A stretch of 41,573 nucleotides of DNA from a virus. Under the pieces are notes generated by a model. The model searched no databases, was not told the origin of the DNA, and was given only the letters and a program-made list of their open reading frames with translations. The stretch is from positions 1-41,573 of IMG/VR virus record IMGVR_UViG_3300027759_000167; one strand, given 5' to 3'. This document shows positions 7,816 to 14,974 of this stretch, piece by piece (within the stretch, counting starts at the first letter, position 1; each line of letters opens with the position of its first letter). The translations under genes were made by a program, and so were the position numbers.

Positions 7816-7874
7816 AACACAGTTTTATACAACCGCAAATGAAAAAACCCGTATCTTTACCTAGTGAGCGGAGA

Positions 7875-7901
7875 TTTTGTCCCAGAAAATTTTGGACAAA
7901 A
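7875..7901. repeat. Inverted repeat, putative operator 2
   Basis: TTTTGTCC and GGACAAAA (8-bp perfect arms) are separated by 11 nt. The half-site TTTTGTCCCA equals the reverse of the right arm of the 7771-7789 repeat, so both sites could bind the same regulator. Confidence 0.55.
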
Positions 7902-7921
7902 AGGGGCAGCGCATACGGGAT

Positions 7922-7950
7922 TTGAAATCGCTTACGGTTTTGTATAAATA
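7922..7950 (+). promoter_or_regulatory. Possible sigma70-like promoter for terminase
   Basis: TTGAAA (7922-7927), 17-nt spacer, TAAATA (7945-7950); alternatively TATAAA at 7943 with a 15-nt spacer. It is 20-25 nt downstream of operator 2 and would read into the terminase gene. Single sequence, no experimental support. Confidence 0.35.
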
Positions 7951-8020
7951 GTTTATAGATCAATGGTTTTTGCAAAGTCGTATTTGACCTTGAACCAAGT
8001 TAGACCTACCTTGTCCCCAG

Positions 8021-9799
8021 ATGTTCAAAAAAAGTTCGGGAACCTTTGTCGATGACGGCAAGACGCCAGTTCCAAAAGGCAGTATTGTTAGGTACGGTTT
8101 TGTTTACCCTCCAGGTACCGCCGATTGGACGATTGAGCTTCACGCTTATCGTAGCATCGCTCCTGACGGAACTCTTCGTGAAGATAATTTTCGTCGGGCA
8201 GCACAAATGTTTTTCTCGAAAAGTTCGGAGCCTTTTGTTTGGCATCCTTGGGCTGAATCTATGTTGCATGAATGCTGCACCAGCCAGTTCGTCGGGTTCG
8301 CTGGCTGCGGCTCCTCGGGCAAATCAGATTTCATGGCCGTGTGGATTTTACTCAACTGGCTCGCGGCTCCGTACCACACACTCGGGCTTCTGACCTCAAC
8401 TTCGATCCGTGATTCCAAGAAGCGTGTGTGGGGTGCGGTACAAAGATACTGGCCCGCGATTAAGGCTGTTGCCCCTGCGAAGCTGACGGATACTCCAACT
8501 CCGGCGATTTATGTTATGCGAGACGGCGCTCGAATGGAGCAGGCGGGAATTTATTTGATCCCTGCTGAAGCTAAGAAGACCGCAGAAGTGACGGGAAAGA
8601 TGCGAGGCATGAAAGCCCCGCGAGTCTTTCTAGCAGCGGATGAGCTGTCGGAGTTGTCTCACTCACTCCTTGACACTGCGATCTCCAACTTGAGTAACAA
8701 TGCGGTTCTCCACATCTGCGCGGCGGCAAATCCTGTCTCTTACTACGATCCATTCGGAAAGTTCGTTGAACCGAAAGACGGATGGTCTTCCGTGTCGGTA
8801 AACGATGATAGGTGGGAAACTAAGCTTGGTGGGGTTTGCTTGCACTTCGACGCGATGCGGAACCCGAATTATATCGCCCGTGAAAATCTCTGGCCGATTC
8901 AGAAGTTTGAGAAGATCGATGAGGCACACGATCGACTTGGCGAGGACTCTCCGATGTTCTGGCGCGACTTCAGGGGCTTTTGGCCTCCACAAGGAGTCAG
9001 CAAGGCGATCTACAGCGAGAGTGAGATTATCAAATTCAAGGGCGACCAACCTCCCATCTGGCAGGGTGGAACAACGCGCATTGCGGGAATCGACCCATCG
9101 TTTGTTTCGGGTGGTGACCGTTGCGTTCTTTATGTCGGAAGCTATGGACTTAATAGAGATGGGAACGAGCAGGTATCGTTTGACAGCTTCCATTACATCG
9201 AAGACGACGCGTCCTCTAAAGACCCGCGCACTTTTCAAGTGGCGCAGAAGATCGCAACCATTTTAGATCGCGAGAAAGTCAAGATGCAATACGTCGGGGT
9301 CGATGTGACGGGCGGCGGCGTTCCATTCTGTGACGCTTTGTCACGGGTTCTTGGAAGCAATGAATTTTTGCGAGTCCATTTTGGCGGGTCGCCTACCGAG
9401 CGTCCCCTCTCCGCTTATGACTCGACTCAGGCAAAAGACAAATACGTCAATCGCGTCACGGAACTTTGGTTCGGGGCGAAGGAGTATCTTCAGAACGGGC
9501 AACTTCGCGGCATTGTCCCCGACCTCGCCCAAGAGATGACCGCTCGAAACTTTGAAACCCGAAAGTCGGGCGGCATGAAACTTTGCGTCGAGCCTAAAGC
9601 GGATATGAAATCTCGGATGGGACGATCCCCCGACATCGCTGATGCGGCATTCGTTCTTCTCGAAACGGTTCGTGAGCGGCTGGGACTTAGACCGCCGCAG
9701 GAGGGTGGGAATGGAAACCGAGCGGGGACTCCGTGGCGGCGGATGATGGATAAAAAGTTTGCCCCTAGGAGAAATACTCCTTGTCTTTTAACCCCCTAG
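8021..9799 (+). CDS. terL: Terminase large subunit
   Basis: DNA-packaging motor ATPase and headful/concatemer nuclease. In 592 residues, Walker A is GCGSSGKS (around 95-102) and Walker B with its catalytic glutamate is VFLAADELSEL (around 201-211). The RNase H-like nuclease has acidic residues in AGIDPSF (around 354-360), VGVDVTGGG (around 425-433) and SPDIADAAF (around 537-545). The ATG at 8021 has no Shine-Dalgarno sequence. A later start at 8208 would still leave Walker A intact, so the exact N-terminus is uncertain. It is the first gene of the rightward arm. No small terminase was recognised next to it. The stop codon lies within a CCCTAGGG palindrome. Confidence 0.92.
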   Translation: MFKKSSGTFVDDGKTPVPKGSIVRYGFVYPPGTADWTIELHAYRSIAPDGTLREDNFRRAAQMFFSKSSEPFVWHPWAESMLHECCTSQFVGFAGCGSSGKSDFMAVWILLNWLAAPYHTLGLLTSTSIRDSKKRVWGAVQRYWPAIKAVAPAKLTDTPTPAIYVMRDGARMEQAGIYLIPAEAKKTAEVTGKMRGMKAPRVFLAADELSELSHSLLDTAISNLSNNAVLHICAAANPVSYYDPFGKFVEPKDGWSSVSVNDDRWETKLGGVCLHFDAMRNPNYIARENLWPIQKFEKIDEAHDRLGEDSPMFWRDFRGFWPPQGVSKAIYSESEIIKFKGDQPPIWQGGTTRIAGIDPSFVSGGDRCVLYVGSYGLNRDGNEQVSFDSFHYIEDDASSKDPRTFQVAQKIATILDREKVKMQYVGVDVTGGGVPFCDALSRVLGSNEFLRVHFGGSPTERPLSAYDSTQAKDKYVNRVTELWFGAKEYLQNGQLRGIVPDLAQEMTARNFETRKSGGMKLCVEPKADMKSRMGRSPDIADAAFVLLETVRERLGLRPPQEGGNGNRAGTPWRRMMDKKFAPRRNTPCLLTP

Positions 9800-9821
9800 G
9801 GTGTATTAACCTTAAAGGTTA
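9799..9821 (+). promoter_or_regulatory. GGGTGTATTAACCT element with TAACCTT-A-AAGGTTA palindrome
   Basis: An exact second copy of the 7802-7815 element, immediately before the fibre cluster. It runs into a 7-bp-arm palindrome (9807-9821) that ends 2 nt before the ATG at 9824. A related sequence, GGTGTATTATCTGC followed by TAAGGTTA, precedes the gene at 31183. Confidence 0.5.
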
Positions 9822-9823
9822 TT

Positions 9824-11527
9824 ATGAATCTCAGCACTATAACAAAAGTCACTACCGCAAAACTCGCTGATGGCGCGGTCTCCTTGGCGAAGTTAGACTA
9901 CGACGTAATCGAAAAGTTTGATGACAAACAGAACGTGGTTACGGGGGCTATTACTACCTGTATAACAACCAATTTAACTGCTGGAGCAGTCGTCATAACT
10001 GACGCGGCAGGCAAACTAGCGGTTTCTACCGGAGTCCAAGCGGCTGAACTAGCGTTCCTCGGTGGGGCGACTGCAAACATCCAAGCTCAACTTGACCGCA
10101 TAGGCTTTATGCCGATGACCGACGTGCTGGTGGTTGCTGGAGGGGGCGCTGGGGGTGGGGCGTACTATGCTGGCGGGGGTGGAGGTGGAGGATTTATTCA
10201 AGAGTCCGTGCAGTTTATAGCAAATCAAAAATATGTGGTTTTTGTTGGCGCAGGCGGGAGTTCGTCAACTACAACTAGCGAAGTCGGTTCATCGGGATTT
10301 AAAGGCGAACCTTCGCTTATACAAGGGCCTGGGGTCAGGGTAGTGGCTGAAGGCGGCGGCGGCGGCGGCTCAGACGACGGCTTCCAGGCACGGGGCAAAG
10401 ATGGGGGCTCAGGCGGCGGCGCTTCGGGGTATGCTAACTTTGACGGAGCCGGGGGTGACGAAACTTTTGGGCAGGGAAAGCGCGGTGGTAGAGGGGGCTG
10501 GTACGCAGGGGGAGGTGGTGGTGGCGCAGCAGCCATCGGCACAAATGGGATCGGCAACACTGATGGAGGGCCTGGAGGGGCTGGAGGACAGTTTGCCGCA
10601 GCAGAAACCACGGGGGTTGGCACTTTTTCGGGGACCACTCCCGTTATAACAAAACTTTACTTTTCAGGCGGAGGCGGAGGAGGTTCGGGGCAGTCTCCCA
10701 CCTCCACCACTAAAGTATCGGCGGGGGGGGCAGGCGGAGGAGGCACTGGGGGTAACGAAGACTTTTTAGCGCCTACTCCAGGAGCGGCTAATACCGGCGG
10801 AGGTGGGGGGGGGATGAGTAATCCTTCAACAACAGATACAACAAACGCATCTACCGCAGGAGGGTCTGGAATAGTTTGCATCAACTACCCCAAGGGATTT
10901 ATAGCCTCGGCTATTTCCGGAGGCGTTGCACAGAAGGATAAAAACGGCAAGAATGCGGCTGTTTTGTTTAAAAGCGCGGGGTTTTTTACTTGGATTGCCG
11001 AGCCTCCTACTGTAAATACTGCGAGCGTTGCTGGGACTGTAGGAGTCGCCTTAAATTACCAAGTTGTTTATACTGGTGAAGTCGATACTTTTGCGTCTTC
11101 CGTTGTAGTGAATGGGGTGATTTTCAGCACGGACGTAGGTACCTTTATTGGCATTCCGACAAAAGTGGGCACCTTCGCCACTATCGTCACTGCGAACTTC
11201 CTTGATGGCTCAACCAACGTCGGCACCGGAAAGGGAACTATTACTTTTACAATAGCTAAAGGGACTCAGACAATTACCCAAAATGATAACGCCGTATCTA
11301 TGCAAGTCGGAGACCCTGCATACTCGTTAGGAGCGGCTACATCATCGGCGCTTCCTCTTACTTATACGTCCAATAATTTAACTGTTGCTAAAGTGAGCAC
11401 TGCTGGGCTGGTTACTATTTTGGCTGCGGGGACTGCTATAATAACTATCTCTCAGGCTGGAAATACCGATTGGAAACCCGCCACCAGCCTCACTCACACC
11501 GTAACCGTAACTAATCTTAACACTTAA
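9824..11527 (+). CDS. Glycine-rich tail fibre / adhesin with Ig-like C-terminus
   Basis: A 567-residue probable receptor-binding protein. Residues 1-100 have the TTAKLADGAVSLAKL segment common in phage fibres. Residues about 105-365 are dominated by long glycine runs, as in polyglycine-sandwich adhesins (T-even gp38 type) and the glycine-rich domain family. From about 385 there are two Ig-like beta-sandwich domains: one in the TAGTVGVALNYQV style (here SVAGTVGVALNYQV) and a bacterial Ig2-type ending in ISQAGNTDWKPATSL. It probably decorates the tail and contacts the host surface. The strand opposite is proline-rich and open, a shadow of the glycine codons. A box-type element lies just before the start. 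Confidence 0.85.
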   Translation: MNLSTITKVTTAKLADGAVSLAKLDYDVIEKFDDKQNVVTGAITTCITTNLTAGAVVITDAAGKLAVSTGVQAAELAFLGGATANIQAQLDRIGFMPMTDVLVVAGGGAGGGAYYAGGGGGGGFIQESVQFIANQKYVVFVGAGGSSSTTTSEVGSSGFKGEPSLIQGPGVRVVAEGGGGGGSDDGFQARGKDGGSGGGASGYANFDGAGGDETFGQGKRGGRGGWYAGGGGGGAAAIGTNGIGNTDGGPGGAGGQFAAAETTGVGTFSGTTPVITKLYFSGGGGGGSGQSPTSTTKVSAGGAGGGGTGGNEDFLAPTPGAANTGGGGGGMSNPSTTDTTNASTAGGSGIVCINYPKGFIASAISGGVAQKDKNGKNAAVLFKSAGFFTWIAEPPTVNTASVAGTVGVALNYQVVYTGEVDTFASSVVVNGVIFSTDVGTFIGIPTKVGTFATIVTANFLDGSTNVGTGKGTITFTIAKGTQTITQNDNAVSMQVGDPAYSLGAATSSALPLTYTSNNLTVAKVSTAGLVTILAAGTAIITISQAGNTDWKPATSLTHTVTVTNLNT

Positions 11528-11529
11528 AT

Positions 11530-11823
11530 ATGCACTTTGCAAAAGTAAATGATGGAGTTGTGACTAGAGTGGTTGTTGCAGATAGCCTTGAAATTCTTCA
11601 AAGTATAGATTCAACTCCTGGTAGGTGGATTCAAACGTCTTACAACACTTACAGGGGAGTGCATTCTCAAGGCGGAACCCCCCTCCGAAAGAACTTTGCG
11701 AGCACTGGTTTTACTTACGACTACGAACTGGACGCGTTTATCCCTCCGAGACCTTCACCTGAACATACTATTCTTAACAAGGACTTTGGAGTATGGGAAC
11801 GTCCGAGCCTGCCAGAAACTTAA
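11530..11823 (+). CDS. Conserved phage structural-cluster protein (QTSYNT family)
   Basis: A 97-residue protein with the pattern RWIQTSYNTYRGVHSQGG, then LRKNFASTGFTYDYELDAFI followed by PPRPSPEH. This W-QTSYNT-GGVH and NY/FAxxGFxYD layout is shared by many small marine and cyanophage proteins encoded with tail genes. It is likely a virion-associated or fibre-attached small protein; no biochemical function is known to me. It starts 2 nt after the fibre stop and its own stop overlaps the next ATG (TAATG), so translation is coupled. Confidence 0.75.
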   Translation: MHFAKVNDGVVTRVVVADSLEILQSIDSTPGRWIQTSYNTYRGVHSQGGTPLRKNFASTGFTYDYELDAFIPPRPSPEHTILNKDFGVWERPSLPET

Positions 11824-12164
11824 TGGAGTCTACTGAATACCCACTTACTATTGAGCAAGGCAGCACGTTCCAAAAGCAACTGCGGTGGAAAGTGGACGGC
11901 GTCCTTATGAATTTGACGGGAGCTACGGCCCGTATGCAGTTGCGCCGATCCTCCCGATCAGCCGTTATTTTTGAGCTGACCGACGCCAACAGCCGCATTT
12001 TATTGGGCGGCACTCTAGGGACGATTTCTCTGGAATTAACCCCTGAAGAGAGCGCCTCCATCCCCGCTGGCAATTTTCTTTACGACTTGGAGATTGTTTT
12101 TGGTAGCGTTGTAAGAAAGCTCATAAGAGGGACAGTAGTAGTTGTGCCGGAGGTTACGGCGTGA
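11823..12164 (+). CDS. Fibre-cluster beta-sandwich protein (BppU/baseplate-upper-like)
   Basis: A 113-residue protein, MESTEYPLTIEQGSTFQKQL, with alternating strands: LTGATARMQLR, LGGTLGTISLELTPEES, YDLEIVFGSVVRKLIRG, VVVVPEVT. This is the common phage beta-sandwich found at the start of fibre or baseplate-upper proteins. Here it stands alone and may anchor the collagen-like fibre encoded next. I took the ATG at 11823 because it overlaps the preceding stop; an upstream ATG at 11793 would overlap the previous gene by 31 nt. It overlaps the next gene by 4 nt (GTGA). Confidence 0.75.
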   Translation: MESTEYPLTIEQGSTFQKQLRWKVDGVLMNLTGATARMQLRRSSRSAVIFELTDANSRILLGGTLGTISLELTPEESASIPAGNFLYDLEIVFGSVVRKLIRGTVVVVPEVTA

Positions 12165-13042
12165 GCGAGATCATCGAGATCATCGGCTCAGGACTCACGG
12201 GGCCCCAGGGCCCTAGAGGTCTTCAAGGGCTAGTAGGCCCCGTGGGCGTCATTGGACCAAAAGGCGACAAGGGCGAGGCTGGGACAAATGGGGCCGCTGG
12301 AGCACAAGGTTTGCCAGGCATCCAAGGACCTAGAGGGCTGCAAGGCCTGAAGGGCGATTCCGTTACTGGGCCCCAAGGCGCTCAAGGATTAGCTGGCGCG
12401 GTCGGCCTTCGCGGCCTCGACGGTCCGATTGGCCCAGTCGGGGTCGGGGTATCCAATACCCTTTCCATTGGGTCTGTCGGAATCGGTGTTGCCGCCGCTG
12501 CCATCACGGGCAACTCTCCGAATCAGACTCTTAACCTTGTCTTACCACAAGCAAGTTTGCTTTCTAGTGCCAAGACGACTCTCATCGGAAACGGGGTATT
12601 AAAAACATTTACGATCGCGGGCCTCAAATCCAGCGATCCCAACCATGTCATCGTCTGTGTCAACGGAGTGACGCAAGAACCCACCATCGACTACCTCGTC
12701 AACCAAGGCGCAGGCACGATCACTTTCTCAACATCCATACCTAACCTAGCCAAGGTCGTCGTCATCGCCCTTGGCCTTTACTCCCCCTCCACTCAGCGCG
12801 ACCCTGACAACTTTATTCACGCATTCGATATAAATTCATCAGGAACTTTTAGTTACTACGGGGTCATGTTGAATTATTTCATACCTTCCCCGCCTGCCAT
12901 CCCCTTCACCATTGGTTCATCAGCTAATGTAGCTAAGTGGGAGATCACTCGATCCACGCTCACTTCTGCTGGGGCAGTCGCATCCACCGCCAAGGCGAGC
13001 AATGTCGCATGGACTAACCGAGAGACCACTACCTACGCATGA
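12161..13042 (+). CDS. Collagen-like tail fibre protein
   Basis: A 293-residue protein. Residues about 12-97 are Gly-X-Y repeats (for example GPQGPRGLQGLVGPVG and GPKGDKGEAG), which form trimeric collagen-like stalks in phage fibres. Next is a fibre domain with CVNGVTQEPTIDYLV and ITFSTSIP. Last is a C-terminal module, YYGVMLNYF through KWEITRS to ETTTYA, which is shared with the 14311 gene. The GTG start is supported by GGAGG 8 nt upstream, one of few good SD sites. The stop overlaps the next ATG. Confidence 0.85.
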   Translation: MSEIIEIIGSGLTGPQGPRGLQGLVGPVGVIGPKGDKGEAGTNGAAGAQGLPGIQGPRGLQGLKGDSVTGPQGAQGLAGAVGLRGLDGPIGPVGVGVSNTLSIGSVGIGVAAAAITGNSPNQTLNLVLPQASLLSSAKTTLIGNGVLKTFTIAGLKSSDPNHVIVCVNGVTQEPTIDYLVNQGAGTITFSTSIPNLAKVVVIALGLYSPSTQRDPDNFIHAFDINSSGTFSYYGVMLNYFIPSPPAIPFTIGSSANVAKWEITRSTLTSAGAVASTAKASNVAWTNRETTTYA

Positions 13043-13269
13043 CGACGATCACCGATGCCAACCTAGCGCAGACCCTCGATCTCAGCCAGATCGATCTCAT
13101 CCTGCCCGAAATCGCCCAAAGCATCGTGGAATATCCGCTCCGTGCCGACTTCCCAGAGATCGGTCGCTCGGCCCGACTCTACATCGACCTCGCCGAAGCG
13201 CAGACCTACCGCTGGCAGGATACCACCTACGTCCTCATAAACGCTCTCATCGACTGCGGTGACTTCTAA
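13039..13269 (+). CDS. Small fibre-associated protein
   Basis: A 76-residue protein with FPEIGRSARLYIDLAEAQTY followed by RWQDTTYVLI. This is the 'G-x-LYID-x-YRW-x-YV' beta motif found at the tips or heads of many phage fibres. It probably assembles with the neighbouring fibres. It overlaps the collagen-like gene by 4 nt (ATGA). Confidence 0.65.
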   Translation: MTTITDANLAQTLDLSQIDLILPEIAQSIVEYPLRADFPEIGRSARLYIDLAEAQTYRWQDTTYVLINALIDCGDF

Positions 13270-13320
13270 TCTTCCCCAAAACAACAACACAAACCCAACA
13301 AAACCAACATAATAAATCAA
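13270..13320 (+). promoter_or_regulatory. G-free A/C-rich leader
   Basis: A 51-nt gap made only of A, C and T, with repeated CAA/CCAA units, ending in AACATAATAA shortly before the ATG. It should be unstructured. The capsid gene leader has the same AACATAATAA element, which suggests a shared translation-enhancing leader in place of an SD. Confidence 0.45.
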
Positions 13321-14259
13321 ATGGCGAATCCAATCATCAAAATCAAACGGGGCAGTGGTCAGCCCGCATCATTGCAACTCTCTGAGTTGGCTTATGATAC
13401 ACTAAACAAGTCACTTTTCATCGGAACCGCTGAAGGCGTTCTTGCGATTGGTGGCGAAAACGTCTTTGCGAAAAAGACTTACGCAGATTCCGCGGTCAGC
13501 GCAGAAGCCTCGCTTCGCTCCGCAGCGGACTCGACACTCACCTCGGCAGTCTCAGCAGAGGTTTCGCGTGCAACTGCCGCTGAAGGAGTAGTTTCTGCAA
13601 ATTTGGCAACAGAAGTTACCAATAGAACCACAGCAGTGTCCGCAGTGACATCCTCGCTGAATTCGGAAATCACACGGGCGCAGGCCGCTGAATCCACTCT
13701 CACCTCGGCAGTGAGTGCAGAGGTTTCGCGTGCGACCGCAGCAGAATCCGCTCTCGGAACTCGCATCGACAATGTGTTGAGCAATGTTGATGGCGCAGCC
13801 CTCGACTCCCTCACCGAAGTCGTCGCCGCCTTCCAGAGCGCAGACTCGACCCTCAACGGAGCCATCACTAGCCTCGCATCCAGCGCATCCAGCGCCCTCG
13901 CAGCCGAAGTGACCCGTGCGACAGGTGCGGAATCGACCATCACGACTGCCGCAACGGCACTCGCTGGTAGAGTAACGACCGCAGAGAGCGACATCAATAC
14001 GCTCGAAAGCGACCTCGCCTCCGAGGTGAGCGCACGCACCAGTGCTGTATCTTCAGAGGCTTCCGCAAGGACTTCTGCCGATTCCGCTCTCGGAGTTCGC
14101 ATCGACAACGTAGTGACTGCTGCAACTGCCCTTACCTCACGGGTTACTGCCGCAGAGGCAGACATCCTCTCAGAGGCAACCACCAGAGCATCGGCAGTTT
14201 CTGCCGTATCGGCTCGCGTGAGCGCCCTTGAAAGCACCATCGACGGAGGCACTTACTAG
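13321..14259 (+). CDS. Coiled-coil tail fibre protein
   Basis: A 312-residue protein. The N-terminus, IIKIKRGSGQPASLQLSELA, then YDTLNKSLFIGT, is the usual phage fibre head motif. From about residue 55 the chain is alanine/serine-rich with repeated units like SAVSAEVSRATAAE and a repeated LGTRIDNVLS/LGVRIDNVVT, consistent with a long trimeric coiled coil. The end, ALESTIDGGTY, is a typical fibre C-terminus. The low-complexity codons leave a long open frame on the other strand, which is a shadow. No SD; the leader is G-free. Confidence 0.8.
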   Translation: MANPIIKIKRGSGQPASLQLSELAYDTLNKSLFIGTAEGVLAIGGENVFAKKTYADSAVSAEASLRSAADSTLTSAVSAEVSRATAAEGVVSANLATEVTNRTTAVSAVTSSLNSEITRAQAAESTLTSAVSAEVSRATAAESALGTRIDNVLSNVDGAALDSLTEVVAAFQSADSTLNGAITSLASSASSALAAEVTRATGAESTITTAATALAGRVTTAESDINTLESDLASEVSARTSAVSSEASARTSADSALGVRIDNVVTAATALTSRVTAAEADILSEATTRASAVSAVSARVSALESTIDGGTY

Positions 14260-14269
14260 TCCTTCCACC

Positions 14270-14296
14270 GCCTCCGGGGTTCGATCCCTCGGAGGC
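14270..14296 (+). other. Strong hairpin resembling a tRNA T-arm
   Basis: A 10-bp stem (one G-U) closes a 7-nt TTCGATC loop, 10 nt after a fibre stop codon and 14 nt before the next ATG. CGGGG-TTCGATC-CCTCG matches the geometry of a tRNA T-arm. No D-arm or anticodon arm is visible upstream, so this is not a tRNA gene. There is no T-run, so it is not a classical terminator. Confidence 0.6.
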
Positions 14297-14310
14297 AACC
14301 CCATTCCATA

Positions 14311-14682
14311 ATGGCAACGATCATACCCAAAAAATCCACGGTAGCAGGCAAAGTCCCGACGACGAGCGATTTAGGTCTCGGAGAGATTTGCCTTAATCAC
14401 GCTGACCACATCCTCTATTCCCGCCATCCGGGTACGGGAGCGGTGTATGCCATCGGAGGAGCAAGCGCAGCGGTCGAACGCTTCTGGGCCTTTGCCTTGA
14501 GCGGCAATACCGTCTACTACCTCGCCAGCATTTCCCAATCCGACTTTCCTTCCAGCGGCAGCGTCTATGACGTGGCCCTCTGGGACATCAACAAAACAAC
14601 AACCAATGACAATGGAGACGTAGTCTCCGAAAGCTCCGCAATCGGGGCTTGGAATAACAAACAAAACCTAACCTACGCATAA
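14311..14682 (+). CDS. Short tail fibre protein sharing a C-terminal module with the collagen-like fibre
   Basis: A 123-residue protein. The N-terminus has PTTSDLGLGEICLNHADHIL, then YSR, and YAIGGAS, a fibre-head motif related to that of the 13321 gene. The C-terminal part (around 58-123), with VYYLASISQSDFPSS and VALWDINKTT and ending in NLTYA, aligns with the end of the collagen-like fibre (YYGVM..., KWEITRS, ETTTYA). The two probably share the same tip or chaperone-like module. No SD. Confidence 0.7.
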   Translation: MATIIPKKSTVAGKVPTTSDLGLGEICLNHADHILYSRHPGTGAVYAIGGASAAVERFWAFALSGNTVYYLASISQSDFPSSGSVYDVALWDINKTTTNDNGDVVSESSAIGAWNNKQNLTYA

Positions 14683-14686
14683 ACCT

Positions 14687-14971
14687 ATGAACGCTACCAA
14701 CCCGATCACAATCGACGGAAAAACCTACCCAAAATTCTCTCTCAATCTCGCCATCACCGGCAGGTATCTGGGGGATGGATCGCAAGACGCATCCATTGCC
14801 ATGCGCTTGATTCCTACACGGGTAGAAAATGAAGTAGTAGAAACTGCCGACTCCGCAGCCATCGGCCTTCTGCGCGGACATCTGCATGAGATCGCCGACC
14901 CCGCCGAGCAAGTCGCCGTTGCTGCAATTCAGACTGCACTGCAAACCTACATCACCGCGAAAGGACTCTAA
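14687..14971 (+). CDS. Conserved fibre-cluster protein
   Basis: A 94-residue protein: NPITIDGKTYPKFSLNLAIT, DGSQDASIAMRLIPTRV, then a helical C-terminus LHEIADPAEQVAVAAIQTAL. It resembles small phage proteins encoded between fibre genes. The function is unknown; it may be a fibre assembly factor or minor virion protein. It sits between two fibre genes with gaps of 4 and 3 nt. Confidence 0.65.
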   Translation: MNATNPITIDGKTYPKFSLNLAITGRYLGDGSQDASIAMRLIPTRVENEVVETADSAAIGLLRGHLHEIADPAEQVAVAAIQTALQTYITAKGL

Positions 14972-14974
14972 GTC

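Larger units (their letters stand above)
7744..8020. promoter_or_regulatory. Divergent control region between integrase and terminase
   Basis: A 277-nt stretch with no credible gene, where leftward and rightward transcription part. It holds two inverted repeats built on TGTCCCA (7771-7789 and 7875-7901) and a GGGTGTATTAACCT element (7802-7815). There is also a possible rightward promoter near 7922-7950. By position it is the natural place for a lysis-lysogeny switch, although no CI-like repressor gene is visible in the window. Confidence 0.6.

Noticed and set aside
10225-10884. Proline-rich minus-strand open frames
   Set aside because: They mirror glycine codons (GGN read as NCC) of the glycine-rich fibre and have no features of their own.
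13479-14252. A 257-codon minus-strand open frame opposite the coiled-coil fibre
   Set aside because: Its Ala/Ser/Val repeats are the reverse reading of the GCN/ACN codons of the fibre; no start context, and against the direction of all genes in this arm.
14270-14300. A tRNA gene
   Set aside because: Only a T-arm-like hairpin is present; no acceptor 5' strand, D-arm or anticodon arm can be found upstream.
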